Positions 41,696 to 50,664 of a DNA stretch of 59,424 bases are shown here, in pieces. Each line of letters starts with the position of its first letter. Positions within the stretch are counted from its first letter, which is position 1. The translations under genes were made by a program, and so were the position numbers. The DNA is taken from positions 1 to 59,424 of the forward strand of contig NZ_FOYZ01000020.1 in the NCBI RefSeq assembly GCF_900112775.1, given 5' to 3'. Under the pieces are notes generated by a model, which saw nothing but the letters and a program-made list of their open reading frames with translations, ran no database searches and was not told where the DNA came from. Source of the stretch: Anaeromicropila populeti. GTDB taxonomy: Bacteria; Bacillota; Clostridia; Lachnospirales; Lachnospiraceae.

Positions 41696-42688
41696 ATGAT
41701 GAAAATAAATATATATTATGGTGGAAGAGGTTTGATTGAGGATACTACAATATATGCAATAAATAAACTGACGGAAGTATTAGAAGAATTAAGAGTAGAA
41801 GTAACCCGGTATAACCTGTATGAAGAGAAAAATGGAATTAATATGTTGCCCAATACATTGAAGGAGGCAGATGCTGTAATTCTAGCAACTTCGGTAGAAT
41901 GGTTTGGTATTGGGGGATTTATGCATCAGTTTTTAGACGCTTGCTGGCTTTACGGGGATAAGGACAAGATAGCTAAACAGTATATGCTGCCCGTTGTAAT
42001 GGCTAGTACTTATGGGGAAAGAGAAGCGTTATATACGTTAATTAAGGCGTGGGAAATGTTAGGTGGCATACCTCTGGAGGGGTTATGTGCATATGTAGAT
42101 GACCATGTAGAGTTTGAGACAAACCCAGACTATGCTGTTATTATTGAAAAAAAGGCAGAAATGCTTTATCGTAGTGTGAATCAAAAAGTAAAGGTATTTC
42201 CCAATAGTACAAATGAAGTAAAACATAGTGTTTTAAAAACACCAAGTATTGATTTAACGCCACAAGAAAGTGAGCAGCTTTCTAAATATGTCTCGGATGA
42301 TACTTATGTAAAGAAGCAGAAAGAAGATATTGAAGAACTGACACAAATGTTTAAAGAATTGTTAGGAGATGCATCAACTGGGGCAGAGGGGGAATTTGTG
42401 AATGACTTGAAATCACATTTTACTCCGATAGAAGATTTCAGCGCGGTTTATGCAATTCAAATAACTGAAAAGCCCAAGGCATTAATTATTGAAGTAAATG
42501 GATCAGAACTAAGATGCTATTACGGTATAAAAGAGGATGCAGAGGTTTTAGCCAAAGTACCATATCAAATATTTAAAAATATTACAAATGGAAAACAGAC
42601 ATTTCAAAAGGCATTTATGTCGGGAGAATTGACAGCCAAAGGTAATTTTAAAACCCTTAGGATGTTTGACACTATTTTTGCGTTTTAA
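41696..42688 (+). CDS. Flavodoxin-like / SCP2 domain fusion protein
   Basis: A 330-residue protein. Residues 1-165 have a flavodoxin or NADPH-FMN-reductase fold (MKINIYYGGRG, ADAVILATSVEWFGIGGFMHQFLD, VVMASTYGEREALY). Residues ~215-330 look like an SCP2 sterol/lipid-carrier domain (FSAVYAIQIT, TFQKAFMSGELTAKGNFKTLRMFD). It may reduce or carry a hydrophobic substrate. Two ATG codons (41696, 41699) are adjacent. It is followed after 21 bases by a HIT gene. The exact role is unknown. Confidence 0.75.
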   Translation: MMKINIYYGGRGLIEDTTIYAINKLTEVLEELRVEVTRYNLYEEKNGINMLPNTLKEADAVILATSVEWFGIGGFMHQFLDACWLYGDKDKIAKQYMLPVVMASTYGEREALYTLIKAWEMLGGIPLEGLCAYVDDHVEFETNPDYAVIIEKKAEMLYRSVNQKVKVFPNSTNEVKHSVLKTPSIDLTPQESEQLSKYVSDDTYVKKQKEDIEELTQMFKELLGDASTGAEGEFVNDLKSHFTPIEDFSAVYAIQITEKPKALIIEVNGSELRCYYGIKEDAEVLAKVPYQIFKNITNGKQTFQKAFMSGELTAKGNFKTLRMFDTIFAF

Positions 42689-42709
42689 ATATAAAGGAGG
42701 AGTAGAACA

Positions 42710-43138
42710 ATGAAAGATGCAAATTGTATTTTTTGTAAGATCGCAGATGGGGAGATTCCATCAATAAAATTATATGAGGATAAGAACTTCGTAGTTATAT
42801 TTGATATTTCACCAGCTGCTCAAGGACATGCTATTATTATTTCTAAAACACATGCAAAGGATTTATTCGAACTTCCAAATGAGTATGCAGCAAATATTAT
42901 GGTGGTAGCAAAAAAGGTAGGAAGTGCTTTGATGGAAGCGTTAAATTGTGATGGTATGAACATTTTACAAAATAATGGTGAGGCAGCAGGACAAACGGTT
43001 TTTCATTTACATGTGCATTTGATTCCAAGGTATGCAGACGATGCAGTAAATATAAAATGGAATATTGGAACTGCGGATCAAGAGTTTTTGAATGATTTGT
43101 CAAAAAAAGTAGAAGAAAAGATTGCAAAACACAGTTAG
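42710..43138 (+). CDS. HIT-family nucleotide hydrolase (Hint-like)
   Basis: A 142-residue enzyme with the histidine triad HLHVHLIP (about 102-109), a zinc-like CIFCK at the N-terminus, and [16 protein letters not shown]. Hint proteins hydrolyse nucleoside phosphoramidates. AGGAGG precedes the ATG. Its stop overlaps the 3' end of the convergent murG by 4 bases, so the two transcripts must overlap. Confidence 0.93.
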   Translation: MKDANCIFCKIADGEIPSIKLYEDKNFVVIFDISPAAQGHAIIISKTHAKDLFELPNEYAANIMVVAKKVGSALMEALNCDGMNILQNNGEAAGQTVFHLHVHLIPRYADDAVNIKWNIGTADQEFLNDLSKKVEEKIAKHS

Positions 43139-44202
43139 TGTTTTGCAACTTCTTCAATTAAAGATACAATAGTCCCAATTGCATTATTTAGTTCACTTTG
43201 GGTCATTTTATCAATGTAATTTCTTTTATCTTGGTACACTGCTTCAATAGCATTCAATAGGCTTTGGCCATCTAGCTTTTCTTCAGGAAGTACATAACTA
43301 AAGCCTTGCTTTTGAAAAGACGCTGCATTCAAAATTTGGTCTCCCCTGCTTGCAGCAGCAGAAAGAGGAATTAAAATATTAGGCTTTCTTAATGCAAGGA
43401 TTTCACAAATAGCATTTGCTCCAGCACGGCTTATAACTAAGTCGGCAGCATCCATTAAATCACTAAGTTCCTTTTTAATGTATTCATATTGAACATAACC
43501 TGGTGTTCCAGCAAGTTTATGATCAAGCTTATCTTTTCCACATAGGTGGATTATCTGATATTTTTCTAATAACACAGGTAAAACCGATCTTACGGCATCA
43601 TTTACTACAACAGAACCAAGACTTCCACCTATTACAAGAATTACTGGCTTATTTACGGTAAAGCCACAAAATTCAAGTCCTGCCAGCTTGTTGCCAGAAA
43701 AAAGTTCTTTTCGAATTGGAGAACCAGTGAGTACTGCTTTTTCGGGCGGAAGAGACTGTAAGGTTTCGGGGAAATTCGCACATACCTTTGTGGCACAAGG
43801 AATGCAAATGCGATTTGCCAGACCAGGTGTCATATCAGATTCATGTATAATTGTGGGAATTTTTTTTCTTTTGGCAGCTAAAACTACAGGAACTGTCACA
43901 AATCCACCTTTTGAAAATACCACATCAGGTTTTAGCTCTTTTATAAGCTTAGCAGCCTGGCGATAACCTTTTACTACTTTAAAAGGATCACTAAAGTTTT
44001 TAGGATCAAAATATCTTCTTAATTTGCCAGAAGAAATTCCGTAATAAGGAATATCAAATTCTTCAATTAGCTTTTTTTCAATACCATCATAAGAACCAAT
44101 ATACCGGATATCATATCCATGAGCCTTTAATTCTGGTAACAAAGCTATATTTGGAGTGACATGACCAGCAGTGCCACCACCAGTTAAAATAATCCGCTTC
44201 AT
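43135..44202 (-). CDS. murG: UDP-GlcNAc:lipid I N-acetylglucosaminyltransferase MurG
   Basis: A 355-residue GT-B glycosyltransferase that adds GlcNAc to lipid I at the inner face of the membrane, forming lipid II. Signature loops are [11 protein letters not shown] (about 7-17), [28 protein letters not shown] and [16 protein letters not shown] 44202 follows GGAAGGA; a second in-frame ATG at 44220 is possible. Here it is not in a division/cell-wall cluster but follows the TSCPD gene on the minus strand. Confidence 0.95.
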   Translation of the reverse strand: MKRIILTGGGTAGHVTPNIALLPELKAHGYDIRYIGSYDGIEKKLIEEFDIPYYGISSGKLRRYFDPKNFSDPFKVVKGYRQAAKLIKELKPDVVFSKGGFVTVPVVLAAKRKKIPTIIHESDMTPGLANRICIPCATKVCANFPETLQSLPPEKAVLTGSPIRKELFSGNKLAGLEFCGFTVNKPVILVIGGSLGSVVVNDAVRSVLPVLLEKYQIIHLCGKDKLDHKLAGTPGYVQYEYIKKELSDLMDAADLVISRAGANAICEILALRKPNILIPLSAAASRGDQILNAASFQKQGFSYVLPEEKLDGQSLLNAIEAVYQDKRNYIDKMTQSELNNAIGTIVSLIEEVAKH

Positions 44203-44219
44203 AATTTTATATCCTTCCA

Positions 44220-44465
44220 TTAATGTTCTGCCTGATATTTTTTCAGAGCCTTTGCAAGCTGATCTGGGCAGGATGTAGCCTTATATCCACAGGTAACACC
44301 TTCTAATCTGTCAATTACCTCGTTTACATGCATACCTATAGTCAGTCTGGCTATACCTTGTGAGTTACCAGAGCAGCCGCCCACAAATTCAACAGATTTA
44401 ATAATATCATCTTCAATTTCAATATTAATTTGGCTAGCGCATACGCCTTTTGTTTTAAAGACCAT
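44220..44465 (-). CDS. TSCPD-domain protein (TIGR03905 type)
   Basis: An 81-residue protein: [37 protein letters not shown] and [16 protein letters not shown] with three conserved Cys. The TSCPD name motif is also found at the end of class II ribonucleotide reductases. Stand-alone copies are common in clostridia, function unknown, perhaps metal or cobalamin-related. AGAGG precedes the ATG. It lies just upstream of murG, probably cotranscribed. Confidence 0.88.
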   Translation of the reverse strand: MVFKTKGVCASQINIEIEDDIIKSVEFVGGCSGNSQGIARLTIGMHVNEVIDRLEGVTCGYKATSCPDQLAKALKKYQAEH

Positions 44466-44550
44466 AAAAACCTCTTTTCTATTAATAATATTCTATTTTA
44501 TACTAGTAATGTTTTTTTTGCAATTTTATTTTATCGCGTACAAAAATTAG

Positions 44551-44575
44551 AATTTGTGATATAATTATACAAATT
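44551..44575 (+). promoter_or_regulatory. Putative promoter with palindrome before mtnN
   Basis: TATAAT at 44560-44565 is enclosed by AATTTG (44551-44556) and CAAATT (44570-44575), with AATTTGTG repeated on both sides. It may be a -10 box under an operator. No good -35 is visible. Confidence 0.4.
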
Positions 44576-44599
44576 TGTGTTATAGAATAGGAGGAAATT

Positions 44600-45298
44600 A
44601 TGAGCTGTTATGGAATTATTGGAGCAATGGAAGAAGAAGTAAGTATTTTGAAGGATAAAATGAAACTAAATAATATTGTAAAAATTGCTTCTATGGAGTT
44701 TTGTGAAGGTGAGTTATCAAATAAGCAGGTTGTTATTGTACGAAGTGGAATTGGTAAGGTAAATGCAGCAATATGTACCCAGATTTTAATAGACAAGTTT
44801 CATGTAACAGAAATTTTAAATACTGGAGTGGCAGGTTCCTTGCGAAATGAAATTAATATTGGTGATATTGTTATTTCTTCAGATGCCATGCAGCACGATG
44901 TTGATGCAAGAGGATTTGGCTATCCGCTGGGAGAGATTCCAAGGATGGAAACATCAGTATTTCCAGCAGAACTGGCACTTGTACACATAGCAAAAGAGGT
45001 TTGTCAGATTGTTAATCCAGAAATACAAACATTTGTAGGACGAGTAGTAAGTGGAGATCAGTTTATATCGGATCCAGATAGAAAAAAGGTTATAATTGAT
45101 AATTTTCAAGCTTACTGCACTGAAATGGAAGGAGCCGCCATCGCCCAAACGGCATACCTTAATCAGATTCCGTATTTAGTAATTAGAGCAATTTCCGATA
45201 AAGCAGATGATAGTGCTCATATGGATTATGGTGAATTTGAAAGACAGGCAATTAAACATACAGTAAATTTGGTGACAACTCTTTTAGAGAAAATATAG
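44600..45298 (+). CDS. mtnN: 5'-methylthioadenosine/S-adenosylhomocysteine nucleosidase
   Basis: A 232-residue Pfs enzyme cleaving MTA, SAH and 5'-deoxyadenosine to adenine plus the ribose product. Signature strands are GIIGAMEEEV at 5-14 (catalytic Glu), RSGIGKVNAAICTQIL, NTGVAGSL, EMEGAAIAQTAY with the ribose-binding Met-Glu, and RAISDKADD with the catalytic Asp. AGGAGG precedes the ATG. A monocistronic gene as far as can be seen, serving SAM recycling. Confidence 0.95.
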   Translation: MSCYGIIGAMEEEVSILKDKMKLNNIVKIASMEFCEGELSNKQVVIVRSGIGKVNAAICTQILIDKFHVTEILNTGVAGSLRNEINIGDIVISSDAMQHDVDARGFGYPLGEIPRMETSVFPAELALVHIAKEVCQIVNPEIQTFVGRVVSGDQFISDPDRKKVIIDNFQAYCTEMEGAAIAQTAYLNQIPYLVIRAISDKADDSAHMDYGEFERQAIKHTVNLVTTLLEKI

Positions 45299-45433
45299 CA
45301 GGTTAAAAAGAAGTTGTATTTGTCAAAATATGGTTTATTTTAAAATACGATTTTTAAGTTTCTCTCTTTTCAAAAAGGACAAGTTATGTTATAGTAATTG
45401 TAAATTAATGGAAAAGAGAGGAGCATTTTATTT

Positions 45434-46162
45434 ATGATTTTGACAATGTTTGAAAAAAATATATTAGTATACATAATGCTAGCATTGTGTGGACTGGGAA
45501 TATTGATTAAATTTGTTGTGTCTTGTGTATATGGGCGCTTAGTTAGGGCATCCGATCAAATGGGGGCATCGGCAAATAAATTAATAAAAACGCTAAGGCT
45601 CAAGTTTGAAACAAGTTATTCCATGAAGCTAGGTGTTAATAATGTGGATATCTTTGTGGATAAGTATGTATACAAGCATAAATTTTGTGGAATTTTATTA
45701 TACACATGGGAAAATTTTAGTGGACAACTTTTGCTATTGTGTATGCTAACTGGTACAGCAGGGGCTCTTTTGGGGCTTACATATGATTGTGGAAAAGAAA
45801 AAATTTTATTCACATTTTTTATAGGCGTATTAACTAGTGCAATGTTAATTGTTTTTGAGCAATTAATGAATATTCAAACAAAAAAGAGTGTATTAAGGAC
45901 TAATATAAGAGATTATTTGGAAAATTATTTAAAGGTAAAATTGGAAAAAGGAGAGGTGAATTTGCAAGGCAGTCAGGCTGAAATGCTGGCCGAACAAATA
46001 AATGCGGAAAATAAAAAGCGTGCTGAAAGCAAAGCGTTAGATGAAAAGACAAAGGATTCTGGTAAAAACACATTGCAACAAAAAGAAGTAACGAAACTGT
46101 ACGAAATAAACAAAAGGGAAGAAAAAATTATTCAAGACATCCTTAGAGAGTATATTATTTAA
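45434..46162 (+). CDS. Membrane protein of unknown function, coiled-coil tail
   Basis: A 242-residue protein. One N-terminal membrane helix (IMLALCGLGILIKFVVSCVYG), a cytosolic helical stretch, two more helices (LLLLCMLTGTAGALLGLTY, ILFTFFIGVLTSAMLIVFEQL), then a charged tail of ~85 residues likely to form a coiled coil. I do not recognise the family. GAGAGGAG precedes the ATG. A possible promoter is TTTTCA (45367) / 17 / TATAGT (45390). Confidence 0.65.
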   Translation: MILTMFEKNILVYIMLALCGLGILIKFVVSCVYGRLVRASDQMGASANKLIKTLRLKFETSYSMKLGVNNVDIFVDKYVYKHKFCGILLYTWENFSGQLLLLCMLTGTAGALLGLTYDCGKEKILFTFFIGVLTSAMLIVFEQLMNIQTKKSVLRTNIRDYLENYLKVKLEKGEVNLQGSQAEMLAEQINAENKKRAESKALDEKTKDSGKNTLQQKEVTKLYEINKREEKIIQDILREYII

Positions 46163-46273
46163 TAAAAATTACTGTAAAATCTCTACACATTTGTTGGTAA
46201 ATTAATATTGTCAAGTATTCTTGGGTTTGATACAATTAATCTGAAAATAGAACCAAAAGGAGTGCAAAAGACA

Positions 46274-47623
46274 ATGGCAAAGCAGGTTGTGCTAGATTAT
46301 TCCTTAGCCCAGAAGTTTATTTCTAATGAAGAATTAGAGATGATGAAAAGTATTGCAGATAATGCAAAGAAAACTTTATTAAATAAAAGTGGTGCAGGAA
46401 ATGATTATTTAGGATGGATAGATTTACCAGTTAATTATGATAAGGAAGAGTTCAGCCGTATTAAAAAATCGGCTGAAAAGATTCAAAGCGATTCAGATGT
46501 ATTAATTGTTATTGGTATCGGGGGTTCTTATTTAGGAGCAAGAGCCGCTATTGAATTTTTAAGACATAGCTTTTATAACAGTGTCAGTAAGGAAGTGCGT
46601 AAGACACCAGAAATTTATTATGCAGGTAACAACATTAGCAGCACTTATATTAATCATTTGATACAGGTAATTGGAGATCGTGATTTTTCAGTTAATGTAA
46701 TTAGTAAGTCTGGGACAACTACTGAACCAGCAATTGCATTTCGAGTATTTAAAAAGATGCTAATTGAAAAATACGGAAAAGACGGAGCAGCAAAGAGAAT
46801 ATATGCAACAACAGATAGTGAAAAGGGTGCATTGAAAAATCTTGCTACTGAAGAAGGTTATGAGACATTTGTTGTGCCAGATGATGTTGGAGGACGTTTT
46901 TCCGTATTAACAGCGGTTGGATTATTACCAATTGCAGTAAGTGGAGCAGACATTGACCAGTTAATGGAAGGTGCTGCCAGCATGAGAGAAAAATGTATTA
47001 ATCGTGCATATGAAGAAAATGATTCTGTTTTATATGCAGTAATAAGAAATATTTTATTAAGAAAAGGCAAGGGAGTAGAGATTCTTTGCAATTATGAGCC
47101 AGCATTGCACTATGTTGGTGAGTGGTGGAAACAGCTATATGGTGAAAGTGAAGGTAAGGATCAGAAAGGTATCTTCCCAGCAGCAGCAGACTTTACCACA
47201 GATTTACATTCTATGGGTCAGTTTATCCAAGAAGGTCAGAGATGCATGTTTGAAACAGTAATAGAACTTGAAAAATCTACCTGTGAACTAGTTTTAGAAA
47301 AAGAAGAAGTTGATTTGGATGGATTAAATTATTTGGCAGGACAAACTGTAGATTTTATTAATAAAAGTGCGATGAAAGGTACTTTACTGGCTCATACAGA
47401 TGGTGACGTACCGAATTTAATCGTGAAGCTGCCAGAACAGTCAGAGTTCTGCTTAGGTGAATTAATGTATTTCTTTGAGTTTGCTTGTGGAGTAAGTGGG
47501 TATATACTAGGTGTGAATCCATTTAATCAGCCAGGAGTCGAAAGCTATAAGAAAAATATGTTTGCATTATTAGGAAAGCCTGGATTTGAAAAGGAAAGAG
47601 AAGAACTATTAAAGAGATTATAG
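46274..47623 (+). CDS. pgi: Glucose-6-phosphate isomerase
   Basis: A 449-residue isomerase, the normal length for short Firmicute Pgi. [18 protein letters not shown] and [18 protein letters not shown] form the phosphate-binding sites; [14 protein letters not shown] carries the catalytic Lys; the catalytic Glu lies near YGESEGKD. It links glucose-6-phosphate with fructose-6-phosphate in glycolysis. ATG 46274 follows AAAGGAG; an in-frame TTG upstream at 46208 has no such site. Confidence 0.96.
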   Translation: MAKQVVLDYSLAQKFISNEELEMMKSIADNAKKTLLNKSGAGNDYLGWIDLPVNYDKEEFSRIKKSAEKIQSDSDVLIVIGIGGSYLGARAAIEFLRHSFYNSVSKEVRKTPEIYYAGNNISSTYINHLIQVIGDRDFSVNVISKSGTTTEPAIAFRVFKKMLIEKYGKDGAAKRIYATTDSEKGALKNLATEEGYETFVVPDDVGGRFSVLTAVGLLPIAVSGADIDQLMEGAASMREKCINRAYEENDSVLYAVIRNILLRKGKGVEILCNYEPALHYVGEWWKQLYGESEGKDQKGIFPAAADFTTDLHSMGQFIQEGQRCMFETVIELEKSTCELVLEKEEVDLDGLNYLAGQTVDFINKSAMKGTLLAHTDGDVPNLIVKLPEQSEFCLGELMYFFEFACGVSGYILGVNPFNQPGVESYKKNMFALLGKPGFEKEREELLKRL

Positions 47624-47630
47624 AAAACTT

Positions 47631-47656
47631 AAGGGGCTGTCATCAGACAGTCCCTT
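47631..47656. terminator. Terminator between pgi and the VanY-like gene
   Basis: AAGGGGCTGTC and GACAGTCCCTT form an 11-bp stem with one G-U pair around ATCA. The flanking genes converge on it. Confidence 0.7.
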
Positions 47657-47666
47657 ATATAAATAG

Positions 47667-48530
47667 CTATTCATCAAGTTCAATTTGAAAATGCTGATAA
47701 TCTTTCATAGAATTCCAGTTGCCTCCCCATTCAAAACCGTATTTTGTAAAGATTTCATAGCAAATATCATCCTTATGAATCATATAGGGGCAATCACTTG
47801 TTCTGTCCACATAAAGTTTGCCCTCAATAGGAAGTACGCTATCTTCCGAATTATTTGGTCTTACATAAGGGTTATAAAGTGGGTTTATGTCAATGGCAAG
47901 ACCTTGACTATGCTTAGATAACCTGGTAGTTCCATCCACCAATCTATAATTAAAGCAAGAGGTGTTATTATCGCTCATGGAAGCATTATCATCTGCATCA
48001 TATTCATCCACTAAAAGCATTTTTTCAATGGGATATTCTGCTTCAAAAAGTTCTTTAAAAATATTTTTAATTAAATCTGAAATTTCTTTATTTACGATAA
48101 GTTCCCCAGTGTGGACTTTCTGGTCAAAGCCCCAGTGCGAAACCTCTATGTAAACCAGATCATCTTTTGGTATCGTACAATTTTCCTTAAAGGACTTCCC
48201 ATAAATACGTTTAAAAATGGAATCATCAATTTTACGAATACTACATGTATACTCCATAAGTGTGTCTCCTTTTAATGGGATTTCTGCTAACTCATCTGTA
48301 GGTGCTTCGGCAGCTTTTCTTGCAGGCTCTTTTAAAGGCGCAGTTGTATTTTGAATTACAGGCAGTTCTGGAGTAGGTAGCAATGGAGTTTCAGTAAAAG
48401 GAGTTGACGTTATATCAGAATTAATCGTTGTTATGTTGTGTTGCCCTAATTCGTGGTCTATAAAATAATATATGAATAGTATCGTAGTAACCATACAAAA
48501 AACAAGCAGGCGGGTTATGGTCTTTTTCAT
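47667..48530 (-). CDS. VanY-like D-alanyl-D-alanine carboxypeptidase (M15)
   Basis: A 287-residue protein anchored by one N-terminal helix (LLVFCMVTTILFIYYFI). A Pro/Thr-rich linker leads to a peptidase M15 domain at the C-terminus. Zinc-site motifs are SKHSQGLAIDINP and YQHFQIEL, with EWGGNW before it. It trims the terminal D-Ala from peptidoglycan stems outside the membrane. Its start overlaps the stop of the small gene upstream on the minus strand, so the two are cotranscribed. Confidence 0.88.
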   Translation of the reverse strand: MKKTITRLLVFCMVTTILFIYYFIDHELGQHNITTINSDITSTPFTETPLLPTPELPVIQNTTAPLKEPARKAAEAPTDELAEIPLKGDTLMEYTCSIRKIDDSIFKRIYGKSFKENCTIPKDDLVYIEVSHWGFDQKVHTGELIVNKEISDLIKNIFKELFEAEYPIEKMLLVDEYDADDNASMSDNNTSCFNYRLVDGTTRLSKHSQGLAIDINPLYNPYVRPNNSEDSVLPIEGKLYVDRTSDCPYMIHKDDICYEIFTKYGFEWGGNWNSMKDYQHFQIELDE

Positions 48531-48802
48531 TAATCATCTTCCTCAATCACATGAATTTCTAAAAAATCAAAATCAATTGTATCAATAAAATTATCTTGGG
48601 TAAATCGGGTTTTATCATGGCGTTTAAAGTCTGCAATATTGCTTTCTAGCCATATTGGCTTAGATAAATCAAATTCATAGCATATAGTGTCTATGGCAGC
48701 ATATACTTTTCGAGTTCGGTTTAATTTGGTATCATCATTGGAAATAACGACATCCTTTTGTAATTTATTATCTTGAAAAACTTTTGCCCATAATCGAAAC
48801 AT
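48530..48802 (-). CDS. Conserved small protein of unknown function
   Basis: A 90-residue protein (MFRLWAKVFQDNKLQKD ... YAAIDTICYEFDLSKPIWL ... DFDFLEIHVIEEDD), acidic at the C-terminus, no signal peptide or membrane helix. I recognise it only as a type of short hypothetical protein common in Lachnospiraceae. ATG 48802 follows AAAGGAG. It overlaps the VanY-like gene by one base. Confidence 0.7.
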   Translation of the reverse strand: MFRLWAKVFQDNKLQKDVVISNDDTKLNRTRKVYAAIDTICYEFDLSKPIWLESNIADFKRHDKTRFTQDNFIDTIDFDFLEIHVIEEDD

Positions 48803-48882
48803 GTAAATTCTCCTTTCAAACAAGGGTTCTAAGAACTTTAGTATATCATGAAAAAAAATATTTTAATACCCCTAAAAAACTA

Positions 48883-48911
48883 TTGTGAAACACTCTTTCA
48901 TAAAATGTAAT
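48883..48911 (+). promoter_or_regulatory. Putative promoter of niaR
   Basis: TTGTGA (48883-48888), 17 bases, TGTAAT (48906-48911). An autoregulatory operator would be expected nearby, but no clear palindrome was found. Confidence 0.45.
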
Positions 48912-48973
48912 ACTATGTTAAAATAAAAACGGAATATAAAAATACATATTTTGTACATATAAGAGGGAACATT

Positions 48974-49480
48974 ATGGATGGGTTAGAACGTAGGAATAAG
49001 CTGGTTAATATACTAAAAACGCAAGTTGAACCTATTAATGGAACGATGTTGGCAAAATGCCTGGGGGTCAGCAGACAGGTCATTGTGCAGGACATAGCAC
49101 TGCTTCGGGCAGAAAATGAACAGATTATAAGCACAACAAAGGGTTATATGTTACTAAAGCAATCCTTGAAAGCAAGTAGAGTGCTTCAGGTTAAACATGC
49201 AAAAAACGAAATAGAAGATGAATTAAATACCATTGTTGATCATGGTGGTAAAATAAAAAATGTAATAGTAGAACACCCCGTATATGGTCAAATACAGACG
49301 GAGTTAGAGATTTCCAGCAGAAAAGATGTAGAGGAGTTTCTTAATAAGATTTATAATGATAAAATTGTTCCATTAAAAGAATTAACTAATGGAATTCATT
49401 TTCATACAATTGAAGCAGAAAGTGAGAACATACTTAATTTAATTGAAAGTATGCTAAGAGAAAAGAATTACCTGATATAA
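48974..49480 (+). CDS. niaR: Niacin-responsive transcription repressor NiaR
   Basis: A 168-residue regulator. An HTH_11 domain (NGTMLAKCLGVSRQVIVQDIALLRAEN) is followed by a 3H domain with the expected His clusters (VKHAKNEIE, VDHGGKIKNVIVEHPVYG, GIHFHTIEA). NiaR proteins bind nicotinic acid plus metal and repress NAD synthesis and niacin uptake genes. GAGGGA precedes the ATG. The EIIC-like permease follows after 53 bases and may belong to its regulon. Confidence 0.92.
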   Translation: MDGLERRNKLVNILKTQVEPINGTMLAKCLGVSRQVIVQDIALLRAENEQIISTTKGYMLLKQSLKASRVLQVKHAKNEIEDELNTIVDHGGKIKNVIVEHPVYGQIQTELEISSRKDVEEFLNKIYNDKIVPLKELTNGIHFHTIEAESENILNLIESMLREKNYLI

Positions 49481-49533
49481 GATATACTGTGTGCTATGTT
49501 AAGCCCAATATGGAGGAGAAAGGTTACAGAAAT

Positions 49534-50607
49534 ATGGAGTCATTAAAAAAATTATTAAATAGAATATTTATTGAAGGTTTAAGTGGAATGGCACTTGGAT
49601 TATTTTCCACATTAATTGTTGGTACAATTATTCAGCAGGCAGGGATTCTAATAGGAGGTACCATAGGAAATTACTTCTTATATATTGGGAAAATGGCCGC
49701 GGCGGTTACGGGCGCTGGCATTGGCTGTGGTGTAGCTTATAAGTTTAAAGAAAGCCCACTGGTAACATTATCCGCCGCAGCGTGTGGTATGGTAGGAGCC
49801 TTTGCGGGTAAAATATTGGCAGGAGCAGCAATTGCATTGGATTCTTCTTCTGTAACTTTAATAGGACCCGGAGAACCATTAGGAGCTTTTATAGCTGCTT
49901 ATATAGGTATTGAAGCAGGCCATCTGATTTCTGGAAAAACAAAAATAGATATTATTTTAACTCCGTCGGTGTCTATCATATCAGGTTCATTAGCAGGTCT
50001 TTTTGTGGGACCCAAAATTTCAAAAATAATGGCTGATTTAGGTGCAGTCATTAATTGGGGAACGGAAAGAGAACCCTTAATTATGGGAATTATTGTTTCT
50101 GTATTAATGGGTATGATATTAACATTGCCTATTAGTTCAGCGGCATTAGGAATTATTCTGAATTTGTCAGGGATTTCCGCAGGAGCTGCTACCGTAGGCT
50201 GCTGTGCCAATATGATTGGATTTGCGGTTGCAAGTTACCGAGATAACAAACTGGGAGGTTTATTAGCACAAGGAATTGGGACAAGTATGCTTCAAGTTCC
50301 CAATATTGTAAAAAAGCCTATTATTTGGATTCCTGCAATTTTAACTAGTGCAGTATTAGGACCAATTGCAACCTGTAATTTTATTGCAATGAAAAATAAT
50401 GCAACGGGTTCTGGTATGGGAACAGCAGGGCTAGTTGGACAAATTATGACATATCAGACAATGGCACCTGAAAGAGGGGCTGTTACAACATTTATTCTAA
50501 TTATAATTATGCATTTTGTTCTGCCAGGTGTATTAGCGTTTGGAATATCTGAATTTATGAGAAATATGAAATGGATTAAACCAGGTGACATGAAGCTGGA
50601 CGTTTAA
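49534..50607 (+). CDS. PTS EIIC_2-family permease-like membrane protein
   Basis: A 357-residue protein with about nine or ten hydrophobic, Gly/Ala-rich segments (GMALGLFSTLIVGTIIQQAG, AACGMVGAFAGKILAGAAIA, AALGIILNLSGISAGAATVG, LVGQIMTYQTMAPERGAVTTF). It resembles the PTS_EIIC_2 group, which lacks adjacent EIIA/EIIB components here. The substrate is unknown; its place behind niaR makes a niacin-related compound a guess worth testing. ATG 49534 follows AGAAAGG; ATG 49510 is an alternative. Confidence 0.78.
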   Translation: MESLKKLLNRIFIEGLSGMALGLFSTLIVGTIIQQAGILIGGTIGNYFLYIGKMAAAVTGAGIGCGVAYKFKESPLVTLSAAACGMVGAFAGKILAGAAIALDSSSVTLIGPGEPLGAFIAAYIGIEAGHLISGKTKIDIILTPSVSIISGSLAGLFVGPKISKIMADLGAVINWGTEREPLIMGIIVSVLMGMILTLPISSAALGIILNLSGISAGAATVGCCANMIGFAVASYRDNKLGGLLAQGIGTSMLQVPNIVKKPIIWIPAILTSAVLGPIATCNFIAMKNNATGSGMGTAGLVGQIMTYQTMAPERGAVTTFILIIIMHFVLPGVLAFGISEFMRNMKWIKPGDMKLDV

Positions 50608-50664
50608 ATTATTTATGTGATGGGGAATTGCAACAAATGCATACAATATTTTAAGGAGGAAACC

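Noticed and set aside
49899-50210. Leftward gene opposite the EIIC-like permease
   Set aside because: It is an antisense frame with no ribosome-binding site, mirroring the codon bias of the permease.
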